From Paenibacillus sp. ACRRY (GTDB lineage Bacteria; Bacillota; Bacilli; Paenibacillales; Paenibacillaceae): a DNA stretch of 64,000 bases. Every line of letters starts with the position of its first letter. Within the stretch, counting starts at the first letter, position 1. Shown piece by piece: positions 25,057-34,347 of this stretch. Under the pieces are notes generated by a model that was not told where the DNA came from, searched no databases, and was given only the letters and a program-made list of their open reading frames with translations. The DNA is taken from assembly GCF_022346995.1 (NCBI RefSeq), contig NZ_JAKRNM010000001.1, forward strand, positions 2,046,001-2,110,000, given 5' to 3'. The position numbers and the translations under genes are program-made.

Positions 25057-25602
25057 ATGAAATCGAAGAAAAAGAAAAGTGCCTCAATCCTGATTTTCCT
25101 GGGTATTTTCGTGGTCCTGATTGCAGCACTTGTCGTAGTAAACCAACAATCCAAGAAACAAATGGACGCTGTGGAGAATGCTTATGGTATCGCAGCTTCC
25201 AAGCTTAATCCGGCTACACGCGAATTGCTCGATGATCCTAACTATCAACAGATTATTCTGCCGGATGATCTCAAATCCAAGATTGATAACAAGGAAAGCT
25301 TTTTCGTTTATTTCTTTGCCTCCGACTGCTCACATTGCCGTGCAACGACACCGCAGTTGATGCCGCTGGTAGACGAAGTAGGTATTGAGCTGCCACAATT
25401 CAATCTGCGTGAGTTCGATTCAGGCTGGACAGATTATAATATCGAATTTACACCTACGCTGGTTTATTATCAAGATGGCGTAGAGAAGGATCGTATGGTT
25501 GGCGGACTTCAAGAGAACGGTAGTGACAACGGTTATACGCTGGATGACTACAGACAATTTTTTGACAAGTACAAAGGCAGCTCTGCTGCTTCGGCAAGCT
25601 AA
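25057..25602 (+). CDS. Membrane-anchored thioredoxin-family protein
   Basis: A 181-residue protein with a basic start and one transmembrane helix (about residues 9-28, ILIFLGIFVVLIAALVVV), then an extracytoplasmic thioredoxin domain with the active site FASDCSHCRATTPQL (C-x2-C) and the cis-proline region EFTPTLVYYQDG. It probably acts as a thiol-disulfide oxidoreductase outside the membrane, related to BdbA-type proteins of Bacillales. ATG 25057 follows GGGGGATGTCCA. It is divergent from methyltransferase paralog 2. Confidence 0.9.
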   Translation: MKSKKKKSASILIFLGIFVVLIAALVVVNQQSKKQMDAVENAYGIAASKLNPATRELLDDPNYQQIILPDDLKSKIDNKESFFVYFFASDCSHCRATTPQLMPLVDEVGIELPQFNLREFDSGWTDYNIEFTPTLVYYQDGVEKDRMVGGLQENGSDNGYTLDDYRQFFDKYKGSSAASAS

Positions 25603-25704
25603 GAAGTATTTCTTGACTACAAGTTAACATCTCACTTTAAGATGTGCAGGTGGACAGGCTCTTTCGTATTACTAGAGCTTCATAACGAATAGACGCAGAC
25701 TAAA

Positions 25705-25750
25705 AAATCACCCCGGTCAAACCTTATTCAAGGTTCAGCCGGGGTGATTT
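25705..25750. terminator. Bidirectional terminator
   Basis: A 12-bp stem (AAATCACCCCGG) encloses an inner AACCTT/AAGGTT stem. It lies between the thioredoxin-like gene and the convergent DUF309 gene. Confidence 0.85.
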
Positions 25751-25789
25751 ATGTTATATCCGATATGCATCATACGATCTATACTAATT

Positions 25790-26284
25790 CTAATTTCCGT
25801 CGAAATTGTTCGCCTGCTGCATTGCTTTCATTTTCTCTTCATAGATGCGTCCCCGCGTCGGGCTGCGACGCTGTGGTATGTTGGGTTTCAGTACCGAAGA
25901 TCGTTCTTGAATTGCATCAGTCAGTGTTCTATCCCAGATCCGTATGGTGAGATCCCTGTATGGAAAATGCTGCGACTCAGGACCTGTTAGTCCGCTGACC
26001 AGTCCCTTCACTTCCTCGACCAATTCTCCAAGTTCAATCCCTTTTGTACGTTCAGGATACTGCGCCAGCAGATCAACCGAACTCTGTAACATCATTCGGC
26101 CTCCACGAAGATTGCTGTTTCTGAAATGATATAAGCCCACTGCAATCTGCAGCAAGCCTTTATAAAAAGGATCCCGATCCTGTTCCAGCCATAACTCTTC
26201 CAACACCTCGTGGCATTCGAAGTAGTCCTGATCACGGTTAAAATAGATCAAATAATCAATATACAGCGGCTCATAGCTGCTCAT
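25790..26284 (-). CDS. DUF309 domain protein
   Basis: A 164-residue helical protein with the family signature FNRDQDYFECHEVLEELW and KGLLQIAVGLYHFRNSN, whose Glu and His residues resemble a metal- or small-molecule-binding site. Function is unknown. Its ATG lies inside the last 14 bases of relQ, so translation is probably coupled to the alarmone synthetase. Confidence 0.88.
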   Translation of the reverse strand: MSSYEPLYIDYLIYFNRDQDYFECHEVLEELWLEQDRDPFYKGLLQIAVGLYHFRNSNLRGGRMMLQSSVDLLAQYPERTKGIELGELVEEVKGLVSGLTGPESQHFPYRDLTIRIWDRTLTDAIQERSSVLKPNIPQRRSPTRGRIYEEKMKAMQQANNFDGN

Positions 26285-27086
26285 CGGGATTTTCGCCCTT
26301 CCTAGCCGAATTCAGAAGAGCCTTCACATCGTCCAACAAGTCTTTTAGTGCTTCCATGTCATGGCGCTCCCAGCAGTCGTTAAAGCGCTTCTGAGCCTCA
26401 ATGGCCTCATTAACAAGGTGGTAGAAATACAACTGATGTATGATGGACAGTGTCTTGGATACGATGTTTGAATCATCTTCAAACTCCTTCTGTGCTTCGA
26501 GGATCTGCAGCCGAATGGCTGACATCTCATTATCCAATACAAACGCGGCTTCCGCCGTTTTCTTCAACCTTGCCCGCATATCATCCGGCAGACTTTCCCG
26601 ATATTTATAGCTCAGCGAGTGCTCAATCGTAGCCCAGAAGTTCATGGCCAGCGTTCGGATTTGGATCTCAGCCAGCACTTTCTTCTGTCCAAGAGCCGTC
26701 TGAACAGGATATTCAATAATCATATGGAAACTACGATAACCGCTCTCTTTGAAGTTCGTAATATAATCCTTTTCAATTAATACCGATAAATCCTTGCGTC
26801 CGCGAATGTACTCCGCCACTCTGCGAATATCATCCACAAATTGACACATAATACGAATTCCCGCAATATCCTCAATTCCCGTCTCTACCTGATCTAGTGG
26901 CACATTCAGACGTCTGGATTTCTCCAGAATGCTGGATATTTTTTTGACACGACCGGTAACGAATTCAATCGGGGCGTATTCTTCCCGTTTCTTCAATTCC
27001 GCTCGCATTGTCTTGAATTTGACTTTTAATTCCTCTACCGCTTGTTCATAAGGAAGTAAAAATGTACCCCAGTCTCTACCGTCCAT
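26271..27086 (-). CDS. relQ: Small alarmone synthetase (RelQ/YjbM, SAS1)
   Basis: A (p)ppGpp synthetase without a hydrolase domain. The N-terminus (LPYEQAVEELKVKFKTMR), the synthetase motifs FVTGRVKKISSILEK and IEDIAGIRIMCQFVDDI, the GYRSFHMIIEYP strand and EIQIRTLAMNFWATIEHSLS match Bacillus YjbM closely. It transfers pyrophosphate from ATP to GDP or GTP. The protein has 271 residues against about 211 in B. subtilis: the extra 55-60 residues are helical and charged. In many Bacillales relQ precedes NAD kinase and a pseudouridine synthase gene; here it overlaps DUF309 instead. ATG 27086 follows CAGGAGGCATAAGC. Confidence 0.95.
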   Translation of the reverse strand: MDGRDWGTFLLPYEQAVEELKVKFKTMRAELKKREEYAPIEFVTGRVKKISSILEKSRRLNVPLDQVETGIEDIAGIRIMCQFVDDIRRVAEYIRGRKDLSVLIEKDYITNFKESGYRSFHMIIEYPVQTALGQKKVLAEIQIRTLAMNFWATIEHSLSYKYRESLPDDMRARLKKTAEAAFVLDNEMSAIRLQILEAQKEFEDDSNIVSKTLSIIHQLYFYHLVNEAIEAQKRFNDCWERHDMEALKDLLDDVKALLNSARKGENPDEQL

Positions 27087-27227
27087 GCTTATGCCTCCTG
27101 TCTCTATAGCGTCCCCTGTTCTAGTCTATTATACATGATGTTCAGCGGGGGGAAGAGTCCCGTACGCAATACCCTCTTCCAAGCTTCTATATTTTCGCTC
27201 CGGGGGAACTTCTTATCCTTCATGTTC

Positions 27228-28325
27228 TTATCTGTGCTCTGCACCGACAGCTTCGGAGATATGACGATAGCCGTCTTTGCGCAATAACTCACGCAATCCG
27301 GCATGGATACGCCGATTCACCTCAGGGCCTTCATAGATCAGAGCTGTGTATATTTCCACCAGACTTGCGCCGGCTTTAATTTTCTCGTAGGCGTCTTCGC
27401 TTGTAAAAATACCGCCGGAACCGATAATCGGGAGTTTCCCTTCAGTTTGACGATAGATGCGCCGAATTACCTCCGTGGAACGATCCCGCAGCGGTTTGCC
27501 GCTGAGTCCACCGGTTTCCTTGGCATGCTGATGGGACAGGCCGTCTCGGCTAACCGTCGTGTTGGTGGCAATGATACCAGCAACACCGCTATCCGCGATC
27601 GTAGTGACCATATATTCAAGCTCCTGGTCGTTGACATCCGGTGCGATTTTGACCAGAACCGATTTGACCGATCCGCCTGTTTTTGTGCGTTGTGCTTCCA
27701 TTTCACTCATCACTGCTGCAAGCAGTTCCTTCAATTCGTTCCCATGTTGCAGGTTACGCAGATCAGGTGTATTTGGTGAACTGATATTCACAACGAACAA
27801 ATCCGCATAACCATAGAGCGCCCGAATACATTTTGCATAATCCAGGTGTGCTTCTTCGTTAGGTGTAGCCTTGTTTTTGCCGATGTTGACAGCAACGGGA
27901 ATACGACGTTCCTTCAGACGCGCCAATTCACCTGCCATGGCTTCCGCTCCGAGGTTGTTGAACCCCATCCGGTTGACCAAAGCTTCATCTGGAGGCAGAC
28001 GGAACAGACGCGGCTGGTCATTGCCTGGCTGTGGAAGCGGTGTTACGGTGCCGACTTCCATGAACCCGAATCCAATGGATGAGAAACCCGTTACGGCCTG
28101 TCCGTTTTTGTCCAGACCTGCCGCGAGGCCAACTGGAGTGGGAAAATGGCAGCCGAACATGTCGACAGCCAGATCTTCCGTTTCACGTACGCCATACATC
28201 ACCCGCAATCCAGAAGGCACCGGGCGAATACTGCCCATGCCGCTAAGGCCGCCAATAATCAGATGATGGGCCTGTTCAGGGTCCATTTTGAACAATAAGG
28301 GTTTAGCAAGACTTCTATATAACAA
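27228..28325 (-). CDS. pyrD: Dihydroorotate dehydrogenase, class 2 (quinone-dependent)
   Basis: A pyrimidine synthesis enzyme that oxidises dihydroorotate to orotate with FMN and passes electrons to menaquinone at the membrane. VNISSPNTPDLRNLQ contains the catalytic Ser of class 2 enzymes (class 1 uses Cys); PVGLAAGLDKNGQAV, RMGFNNLGA and PIIGSGGIFTSEDAYEKI are FMN-site motifs. I chose TTG 28325 because GGAG lies 8 nt upstream and the protein then begins MLYRSLAKPLLF, the usual class 2 start; the frame is open to 28382. Bacillus subtilis uses a class 1B enzyme in the pyr operon, so a lone class 2 gene is a notable difference. Confidence 0.93.
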   Translation of the reverse strand: MLYRSLAKPLLFKMDPEQAHHLIIGGLSGMGSIRPVPSGLRVMYGVRETEDLAVDMFGCHFPTPVGLAAGLDKNGQAVTGFSSIGFGFMEVGTVTPLPQPGNDQPRLFRLPPDEALVNRMGFNNLGAEAMAGELARLKERRIPVAVNIGKNKATPNEEAHLDYAKCIRALYGYADLFVVNISSPNTPDLRNLQHGNELKELLAAVMSEMEAQRTKTGGSVKSVLVKIAPDVNDQELEYMVTTIADSGVAGIIATNTTVSRDGLSHQHAKETGGLSGKPLRDRSTEVIRRIYRQTEGKLPIIGSGGIFTSEDAYEKIKAGASLVEIYTALIYEGPEVNRRIHAGLRELLRKDGYRHISEAVGAEHR

Positions 28326-28595
28326 ATCACTCACTCCGTTCTCGTCCGGTACGCCGTAAATATGCTTTCCCGTCTTTTTCATATGTAAAAAAACACTCTA
28401 TACACAAGTCTATCCGTTTCTTCATCAAAAGGAAAGTAGTTTGCGCATAGACATCCTTATTTTGCCCATGTCTGCAAGCAACTTTAAAACTTATGGAAGA
28501 AATAATCCCGCATACTGGAAATGGAGTGATGAATTCTTTACAATGGGAGCATGGCAACGATATACCAGTACCAATGAACGAAGGAGGAACAGCCC

Positions 28596-28733
28596 ATGGC
28601 TCCCAAACGTAAACCGCCTGCTTTGCAGCAAAAGAAAGAAGAAGTCAATCGGAAAGCCATTGCTTGGACAGCGGCCAGCGTCATCGGATTGATCATTATT
28701 ATCGGCGCACTCATCATTATCGCCAACATGTAA
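28596..28733 (+). CDS. Small single-pass membrane protein (45 aa)
   Basis: ATG 28596 has AAGGAGG 8 nt upstream and the frame ends in TAA at 28731-28733. The product has a basic N-terminus (MAPKRKPPALQQKKEEVNRK) and one hydrophobic helix near residues 22-44 (VIGLIIIIGALIIIANM), ending at the membrane. I do not recognise it. The strong ribosome site and clean topology argue that it is real. It lies between divergent pyrD and the convergent L,D-transpeptidase gene. Confidence 0.75.
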   Translation: MAPKRKPPALQQKKEEVNRKAIAWTAASVIGLIIIIGALIIIANM

Positions 28734-28811
28734 ACGCTCAAACCGACTGCCAGTCCTGTACATAAAGTTTCAGCTGGAGTACACACCATCTTAACAGGTT
28801 ATAGGAACCGA

Positions 28812-30242
28812 TTAGTTCAGCCAATGATACGTCTTGTTTGGATTGTTTTGTTTCGGAACAAGCGTATGCTGATAGCGATCCTTCGCTTCCGGTACAAGAA
28901 TGGTCTCTGGCAGCAGATTCGTTCCAATGCGTACCGGGGTGCCCTGAGGTGCGAGTGCAAACAGTTCCTCCACATCCCCAGTACTCATTCTTACACATCC
29001 AAGGGACTCATCCAGGCCAATACTGTCTGGCTCGTTGGTCCCGTGGATGGCATAATTCGTATCCGACAGCTGCATGCCTCTTGTTCCAAATTCTCCATCA
29101 GAGCGACCATTGGGATTCACGACTTTGTCCGTAATGACAAAAGTACCTTCTGGTGTTCGCCCTCCCCCTAGCCCGACCTCATAATTGCGAATGATGGTAT
29201 TGCCGCTAATCAACGCAAGTCTATGGTTGCTTTTATCGACTACGATCTCCAATTGATCCTGTAAAAAGAGTTCCCCTCCAAGCGTGTCTGCAAAAGGACC
29301 ATCCGCTTGCAGAGCAGGTGATTGCCCGGCTTGTCCCGCCTGTTGACCTCCCTCTTTCTCTCCCTGTTGCTGCATGGCAAGTATTGCCGGAAACATGTCT
29401 GTCATCCCCGGTGCTGTCTCACCCAAAATGTTGTTTGGAAAAGGCTGCGCAAGCTGATTTACGTTTTTGGGCCAGGTTTTGTTTTGCTTGTAGTATGTAT
29501 GGATTGCACTGGACAACGATGCCGCTGATTCTTGTTTGGCTGTCCACGCCTGTGCAAGCTGCTTGATGTCTTTTGAAACTTCCGGCGGTTCGCAGTTGCA
29601 CTGGTCGGCATCGTAACTTTGGGCTGTTAATCTGCCGCTGTTATTCGTTTGCACAATATATTTCACCGGCATATTCCGTTTCCATAACGCCCATTCGTCA
29701 GCAGTCTGCATGCCCAAAACAGCGGAGGTCGCTACCTTGGGGCCCGCACCTGACCATGCAGCAGCGAGCGCAGTTTCTCCCTTATGATTCCCTCCGAATC
29801 TCGCAGCTGTAAAAACATTCGAATCGGTGATAGGAGCTGAAGCAGCTTCACGATCATCAGAGATGGGGCCATCCGCCAAATCATCCCCGGCTTCCAATGC
29901 CGATGCCAACGCTTCAGCTGCATCACGATTGAATCCTGGAGCATCTGCAGGCGGTACCAGAGCAAACACAAGCAGCATCAGCAGGGTCAGCCACATTTTG
30001 CGAATACGCTGCTTCTTCTCCTTTTGTTCCCCCATTTCCACCAGCTTGTTTTGATAATCCACCCATATGTCTGCAGGGGCCTTACTCCGTTCAAATGCTT
30101 CGTAAACTTCGCCCGCTTGCTGAAAACAATAGTTGGCCTTGCCTTCCTGACCTTCGCGCACATACTCCTTACCGAGCAAATACCAGGCCATTTTATTATC
30201 AGGATGTTTCTTAACATATGTTCTTAGGTGAGTATTCTGCAT
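28812..30242 (-). CDS. L,D-transpeptidase with N-terminal TPR-like region
   Basis: A 476-residue protein of unusual layout. Residues 1-80 are cytoplasmic and TPR-like (MAWYLLGKEYVREGQEGKANY), residues 83-100 form a membrane helix, residues 100-320 are an Ala/Gln-rich extracellular spacer, and residues about 330-440 are a YkuD catalytic domain with YAIHGTNEPDSIGLDESLGC and VRMS (HxxG...SxGCxR, catalytic Cys). Such enzymes make 3-3 crosslinks or attach to peptidoglycan, and they resist most beta-lactams. ATG 30242 has GGAGGATCGG upstream. Confidence 0.93.
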   Translation of the reverse strand: MQNTHLRTYVKKHPDNKMAWYLLGKEYVREGQEGKANYCFQQAGEVYEAFERSKAPADIWVDYQNKLVEMGEQKEKKQRIRKMWLTLLMLLVFALVPPADAPGFNRDAAEALASALEAGDDLADGPISDDREAASAPITDSNVFTAARFGGNHKGETALAAAWSGAGPKVATSAVLGMQTADEWALWKRNMPVKYIVQTNNSGRLTAQSYDADQCNCEPPEVSKDIKQLAQAWTAKQESAASLSSAIHTYYKQNKTWPKNVNQLAQPFPNNILGETAPGMTDMFPAILAMQQQGEKEGGQQAGQAGQSPALQADGPFADTLGGELFLQDQLEIVVDKSNHRLALISGNTIIRNYEVGLGGGRTPEGTFVITDKVVNPNGRSDGEFGTRGMQLSDTNYAIHGTNEPDSIGLDESLGCVRMSTGDVEELFALAPQGTPVRIGTNLLPETILVPEAKDRYQHTLVPKQNNPNKTYHWLN

Positions 30243-30413
30243 CCGATCCTCCGCTTGATTTCCCTTTTTCCGTTACTATCTATTATATCGGCATAGGACG
30301 GAATGAAATCCATAGGACTTGAGTACCCGGGTGGAATGCAAAGCATTCGACAAAATATCACAACACCGTTAACTATAGAACCCACACCAATATAAGTTTC
30401 TAAACATCAAAAA

Positions 30414-30451
30414 AAGCACGTCCCACTGCCCAAAGACAGAGGAATGTGCTT
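30414..30451 (-). terminator. Terminator of the ferredoxin gene
   Basis: AAGCACATTCCTCTG pairs imperfectly with CAGTGGGACGTGCTT, followed on the minus strand by TTTTTTGATG. Confidence 0.8.
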
Positions 30452-30474
30452 CTTCCTGGTTATATGGTGTATGA

Positions 30475-30738
<264 letters not shown>

Positions 30739-30835
30739 TCAAAACGTACAGTGTTTTTATCTAGAAAACATATTAAACCAAAGTAAAAGTAATTTCAAAT
30801 TATTTTCATAACATCAAGACTATATTATGCCCTAT

Positions 30836-32137
30836 TTAATCAAGACTTTGCAAGTTATCTTTTTGCAGAGACGTGCCTCTCACCTTGTGATTACGGAGCA
30901 AAACGGAAGGGTCATCCCCAAGCATCCCCGCTGTTACAACGGCATTCTCTCCAAATTTGTCACGCAGCTGGTCCATAATGCGAATCAAGTTCTCCTTTTT
31001 CGGCTTCTGTTCGTATTCAAACAGATCCAGCTGTACAGCAGATTCCTCACGTGGAATCAAATTTTGAAGGGTTACTCCCAGCATACGTACCGGCTTCCCA
31101 CCACCCCAGTGCTTGGCAAATAAAGCACAGGCTTCCCGGTAGATTATCGTTGCATCTTCCGTAGGAACTTCCATCATCCGTGAACGTGTGATGGTTTTCA
31201 TATCGGGTGTTCGGATCGTAATCTGAATCCCCTGACTCAACATCTCATGCTTGCGCAAACGCCTGGCCACTTGGTCACTAATGTTAAGCAGTACCCGGTG
31301 TACGTCGTCCATCTCGGTAATGTCCGCTGGTAGTGTCGTAGTATGCCCAATGGATTTGTTCGCCTCCCGCTCTGCCTGAACGGTAGAATGATTGATGCCA
31401 TTGGCTGAATTCTTCAGCCAGGTACCGTTAATCCCAAATACATCCGTCAGCATTCGCTCATCCGATTTTGCAAGCTGTCCTATCGTTTCGATACCCAGCT
31501 TTTTCAGTTTTTCAGCCGTCTTTTTGCCAATCCCGAACAACTCATTGCAGGGTCTGTGCCAGAGAATCTGAGGTACATCCCTCATTCGCAAGATGGAAAT
31601 GCCGTTAGGTTTCTTCAGATCGGAAGCCATCTTCGCCAGCAGTTTGTTGGGTGCAATGCCAATGGAACACGGAAGTCCGAGTTCTTCCTGTATTCGTTGC
31701 TGGATGCTCTCCGCAATTTCCATGGGTGTGCCAAACTGTTTAGAACCTGTGATATCCAGGTAACATTCATCTATTGAGGTTGCTTCCAGCAGCGGTGTAT
31801 AACTGTAGGCGATTTTCATAAATGCTCTTGAATATTGGCGATATAAATGAAAATCAGGACGAATGACGATCAATTCCGGGCATTTTTTCATCGCCTGATG
31901 GACGACCATGCCGGTGGATATACCTTTTCTTCGAGCCGCATATGAGCACGTTACTATAACGCCTTTTCTCACTTCACTACTGCCTGCAACAGCTGTTGCT
32001 TTACCCCTGTATAGTTCCGGCTCTTCGGCCTCATGCACCGAGCAATAAAATGCGTTCATGTCGACATGCAAAATGACTCTTCCGGCGGCAGGATAATATC
32101 GATCCACATTGGTGTGACGGGTTCCATCCCCAGACAT
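30836..32137 (-). CDS. dinB: DNA polymerase IV (Y family)
   Basis: A 433-residue translesion polymerase. HVDMNAFYCSVHEAE and TSIDECYLDITGS carry the catalytic acidic residues; PCSIGIAPNKLLAKMASDLK is the family core and FGIGKKTAEKLKKLG a helix-hairpin-helix. VQLDLFEYE near residue 390 is a beta-clamp binding motif of the QLxLF type. ATG 32137 has GGAGGAAC directly upstream and is preferred over 32188. I see no clear LexA box (GAAC-N4-GTTC) in front of it. Confidence 0.94.
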   Translation of the reverse strand: MSGDGTRHTNVDRYYPAAGRVILHVDMNAFYCSVHEAEEPELYRGKATAVAGSSEVRKGVIVTCSYAARRKGISTGMVVHQAMKKCPELIVIRPDFHLYRQYSRAFMKIAYSYTPLLEATSIDECYLDITGSKQFGTPMEIAESIQQRIQEELGLPCSIGIAPNKLLAKMASDLKKPNGISILRMRDVPQILWHRPCNELFGIGKKTAEKLKKLGIETIGQLAKSDERMLTDVFGINGTWLKNSANGINHSTVQAEREANKSIGHTTTLPADITEMDDVHRVLLNISDQVARRLRKHEMLSQGIQITIRTPDMKTITRSRMMEVPTEDATIIYREACALFAKHWGGGKPVRMLGVTLQNLIPREESAVQLDLFEYEQKPKKENLIRIMDQLRDKFGENAVVTAGMLGDDPSVLLRNHKVRGTSLQKDNLQSLD

Positions 32138-32237
32138 GTTCCTCCGCCCTTTCTTACTTCTAATTAATGAAGCGTAAAAATTATTCACTCTATTATATCA
32201 AGTTTGTTATGTAAAATCAGTTGCGTTTGTTATTTTC

Positions 32238-32345
32238 TCATTTCCGATTAGATCGGATGATCGATCGAATAATTAACCATCCTACACTCACAAAAAGGAC
32301 TAGAGAAATTAAAGCAATAATATTATTTTCCCACACAAAATCCAT
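32238..32345 (-). CDS. Small single-pass membrane protein (35 aa)
   Basis: A frame below usual size limits. ATG 32345 is preceded by GAGGAGGAGTGTAA, a very strong ribosome site, and ends in TGA at 32240-32238. The product begins MDFVWENNIIALISLV, has one hydrophobic helix (about residues 8-27) and a basic tail (RSIIRSNRK), so the C-terminus should be cytoplasmic. I do not recognise it. It is followed, about 100 nt on, by dinB on the same strand. A plus-strand frame across the same bases lacks a ribosome site. Confidence 0.7.
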   Translation of the reverse strand: MDFVWENNIIALISLVLFVSVGWLIIRSIIRSNRK

Positions 32346-32663
32346 TTACACTCCTCCTCTTTTCCATATATTCCATTTACACGTCAAATTTCAATATAAC
32401 ATACATTTTGATATCAATCACTTATCCGATCATCGAGAAACAAAAATTTGTTACACGAAACTGCGATTTCTGTGTAGCATTTGGCCATAATGGTGCTATA
32501 ATAATTAATTATACAAATTCGCGACTTTCGGACAAATCAACGCATAGAGTTTAATACAGTGTAGCGTTGCAGAACCGAAGGATTCATATGCAAACTTTTC
32601 GCACGCTTCCTTAACACAAAATTCAACTTTAAAAAAAGCGCTTTATCTCAAAGGAGGATCTTC
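32346..32663. other. Divergent intergenic region before cimA
   Basis: AT-rich region that must hold promoters in both directions. On the plus strand TATAAT (32497-32502) is a good -10 for cimA but the -35 is poor. This would give a leader of about 155 nt for cimA in which I found no T-box or other known riboswitch. AAAGGAGG precedes the cimA ATG. Confidence 0.5.
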
Positions 32664-34283
32664 ATGTCAAAGGCCATTTCCATCTTCGATACGACTTTAC
32701 GTGACGGCACACAAGGGGAGGGTGTCAGTTTATCGGCAGATGACAAACTTAAAATTGCCAAAAAACTCGACGACCTGGGTGCTCATTATATTGAAGGCGG
32801 AATTCCGGGCAGCAACACCAAGGACATTGAGTTTTTCAAAAGAGTAAAAGAATTAAATCTCAATGCCAAGGTCGTTGCTTTTGGCAGCACACGTCGCAAA
32901 GGAAGCATCGCCAGCGAAGACGCCAATTTGAAACGGATGATCGAATCCGGTGCACAAGCAGCAACATTGGTCGGTAAATCGTGGGATTTCCACGTCCATA
33001 CTGCCTTGCAAACCACCTTGGAAGAGAATCTATCCATGATCTATGATTCCATTGCTTATTTGAAGCAAAATGGAATGGAAGTTATTTTCGATGCCGAGCA
33101 CTTCTTCGACGGATTCAAGCATAATCCGGAGTATGCTCAAGCTGTGTTAACGAAAGCTCATGAAGCTGGTGCAGACTGGCTCGTGATGTGTGATACCAAC
33201 GGCGGAACCATGCCGCATGAAGTATACGAGATTGTATCCAGACTCTCTGGAAGTCTCCATCATGCTCATCTCGGAATTCATACACATAATGACTGTGAAC
33301 TGGCTGTCGCTAATACACTTAGCGCAGTACAAGCCGGTGCCAGACAGGTTCAAGGCACGATGAACGGTTACGGAGAACGTTGTGGCAATGCCAATCTCGC
33401 TTCCATTATTCCGAACCTTCAGCTCAAACTTGGATATGAATGCGTGTCCGAGGACTCGATGAGACAGCTCACAAACGTAGCACGCTATGTTAGTGAGATA
33501 GCCAATGTGAACATGCCGATCAACCAACCTTATGTCGGTAATGCAGCCTTCGCACATAAAGGCGGCATTCACGTCTCTGCCATCCTGCGCGATTCCCGTA
33601 CTTACGAACATATCGTGCCTGAACTTGTTGGGAACAAACAGCGTGTACTCGTTTCCGAGTTGGCTGGACAGAGTAACATCGTCTCCAAAGCACAGGAACT
33701 TGGACTGGAGTTCGATCCAAGCAGCACTAATTCACGCCAGATCATTGAAAAAATCAAAGATTTGGAGCATCAAGGTTATCAGTTTGAAGGTGCGGATGCT
33801 TCCCTTGAGCTGCTCATTCGCGAAGCAAACGGAGAAATGAAGGAACTATTCACATTTGAATCTTTCAAAATGCTTGTGGAAAAAGCAGCCGACAAATCCG
33901 TTGTCTCCGAAGCATTCGTTAAGCTCAATGTCGCTGGAACAAGCGTATATACCGCTGCGGAAGGTAACGGTCCGGTGAATGCTCTTGATAACGCTCTTCG
34001 AAAAGCGCTTGTCCAGTACTTCCCTTCGCTTGCTAACATGCATCTCTCTGACTATAAAGTTCGTGTACTTGATGAGAAGGATGCCACAGCAGCAAAAGTA
34101 CGTGTATTAATTGAATCCAAAAATACAGAGAATACATGGAATACGGTCGGCGTTTCCGAAAACGTCATTGAAGCGAGCTGGGAAGCTCTTGTTCACAGTT
34201 TCCGTTATGCCCTGCTTCAGGAAAAGTTACAGGACGAGCCGAATGTTGTCCACACAGCCATGCATGGATTAAGCAACCATTAA
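32664..34283 (+). CDS. cimA: Citramalate synthase
   Basis: A 539-residue member of the isopropylmalate/citramalate synthase family that condenses pyruvate and acetyl-CoA to citramalate, giving a threonine-independent route to 2-oxobutyrate and isoleucine. IFDTTLRDGTQGEGVSLS carries the metal- and pyruvate-binding start, GIHTHNDCELAVAN the HxH metal motif, and YGERCGNANLASIIPNLQLK is the usual CimA/LeuA segment. The C-terminal third (from about residue 390) is the LeuA-type allosteric domain, probably feedback-regulated by isoleucine. Its DGTQGEG motif and length fit CimA rather than LeuA. Nothing in the neighbourhood belongs to the pathway. Confidence 0.92.
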   Translation: MSKAISIFDTTLRDGTQGEGVSLSADDKLKIAKKLDDLGAHYIEGGIPGSNTKDIEFFKRVKELNLNAKVVAFGSTRRKGSIASEDANLKRMIESGAQAATLVGKSWDFHVHTALQTTLEENLSMIYDSIAYLKQNGMEVIFDAEHFFDGFKHNPEYAQAVLTKAHEAGADWLVMCDTNGGTMPHEVYEIVSRLSGSLHHAHLGIHTHNDCELAVANTLSAVQAGARQVQGTMNGYGERCGNANLASIIPNLQLKLGYECVSEDSMRQLTNVARYVSEIANVNMPINQPYVGNAAFAHKGGIHVSAILRDSRTYEHIVPELVGNKQRVLVSELAGQSNIVSKAQELGLEFDPSSTNSRQIIEKIKDLEHQGYQFEGADASLELLIREANGEMKELFTFESFKMLVEKAADKSVVSEAFVKLNVAGTSVYTAAEGNGPVNALDNALRKALVQYFPSLANMHLSDYKVRVLDEKDATAAKVRVLIESKNTENTWNTVGVSENVIEASWEALVHSFRYALLQEKLQDEPNVVHTAMHGLSNH

Positions 34284-34307
34284 CGCTTATTTCCCGGAAA
34301 ATAAAAG

Positions 34308-34347
34308 AAGCGCCTGTCTCCAAAATCACTGGGGACAAGCGCTTTTT
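34308..34347 (+). terminator. Terminator of cimA
   Basis: AAGCGCCTGTCTCC pairs with GGGGACAAGCGCTT, followed by TTTATTTGG. Confidence 0.85.

Noticed and set aside
27104-27304. 66-codon minus-strand frame between pyrD and relQ
   Set aside because: It overlaps the 3' end of pyrD in another frame, lacks a ribosome site and resembles nothing.
32100-32237. SOS (LexA) box for dinB
   Set aside because: No GAAC-N4-GTTC or close variant was seen near the dinB start.
32221-32490. 89-codon plus-strand frame before cimA
   Set aside because: It has no ribosome site and conflicts with the better supported 35-residue minus-strand gene.
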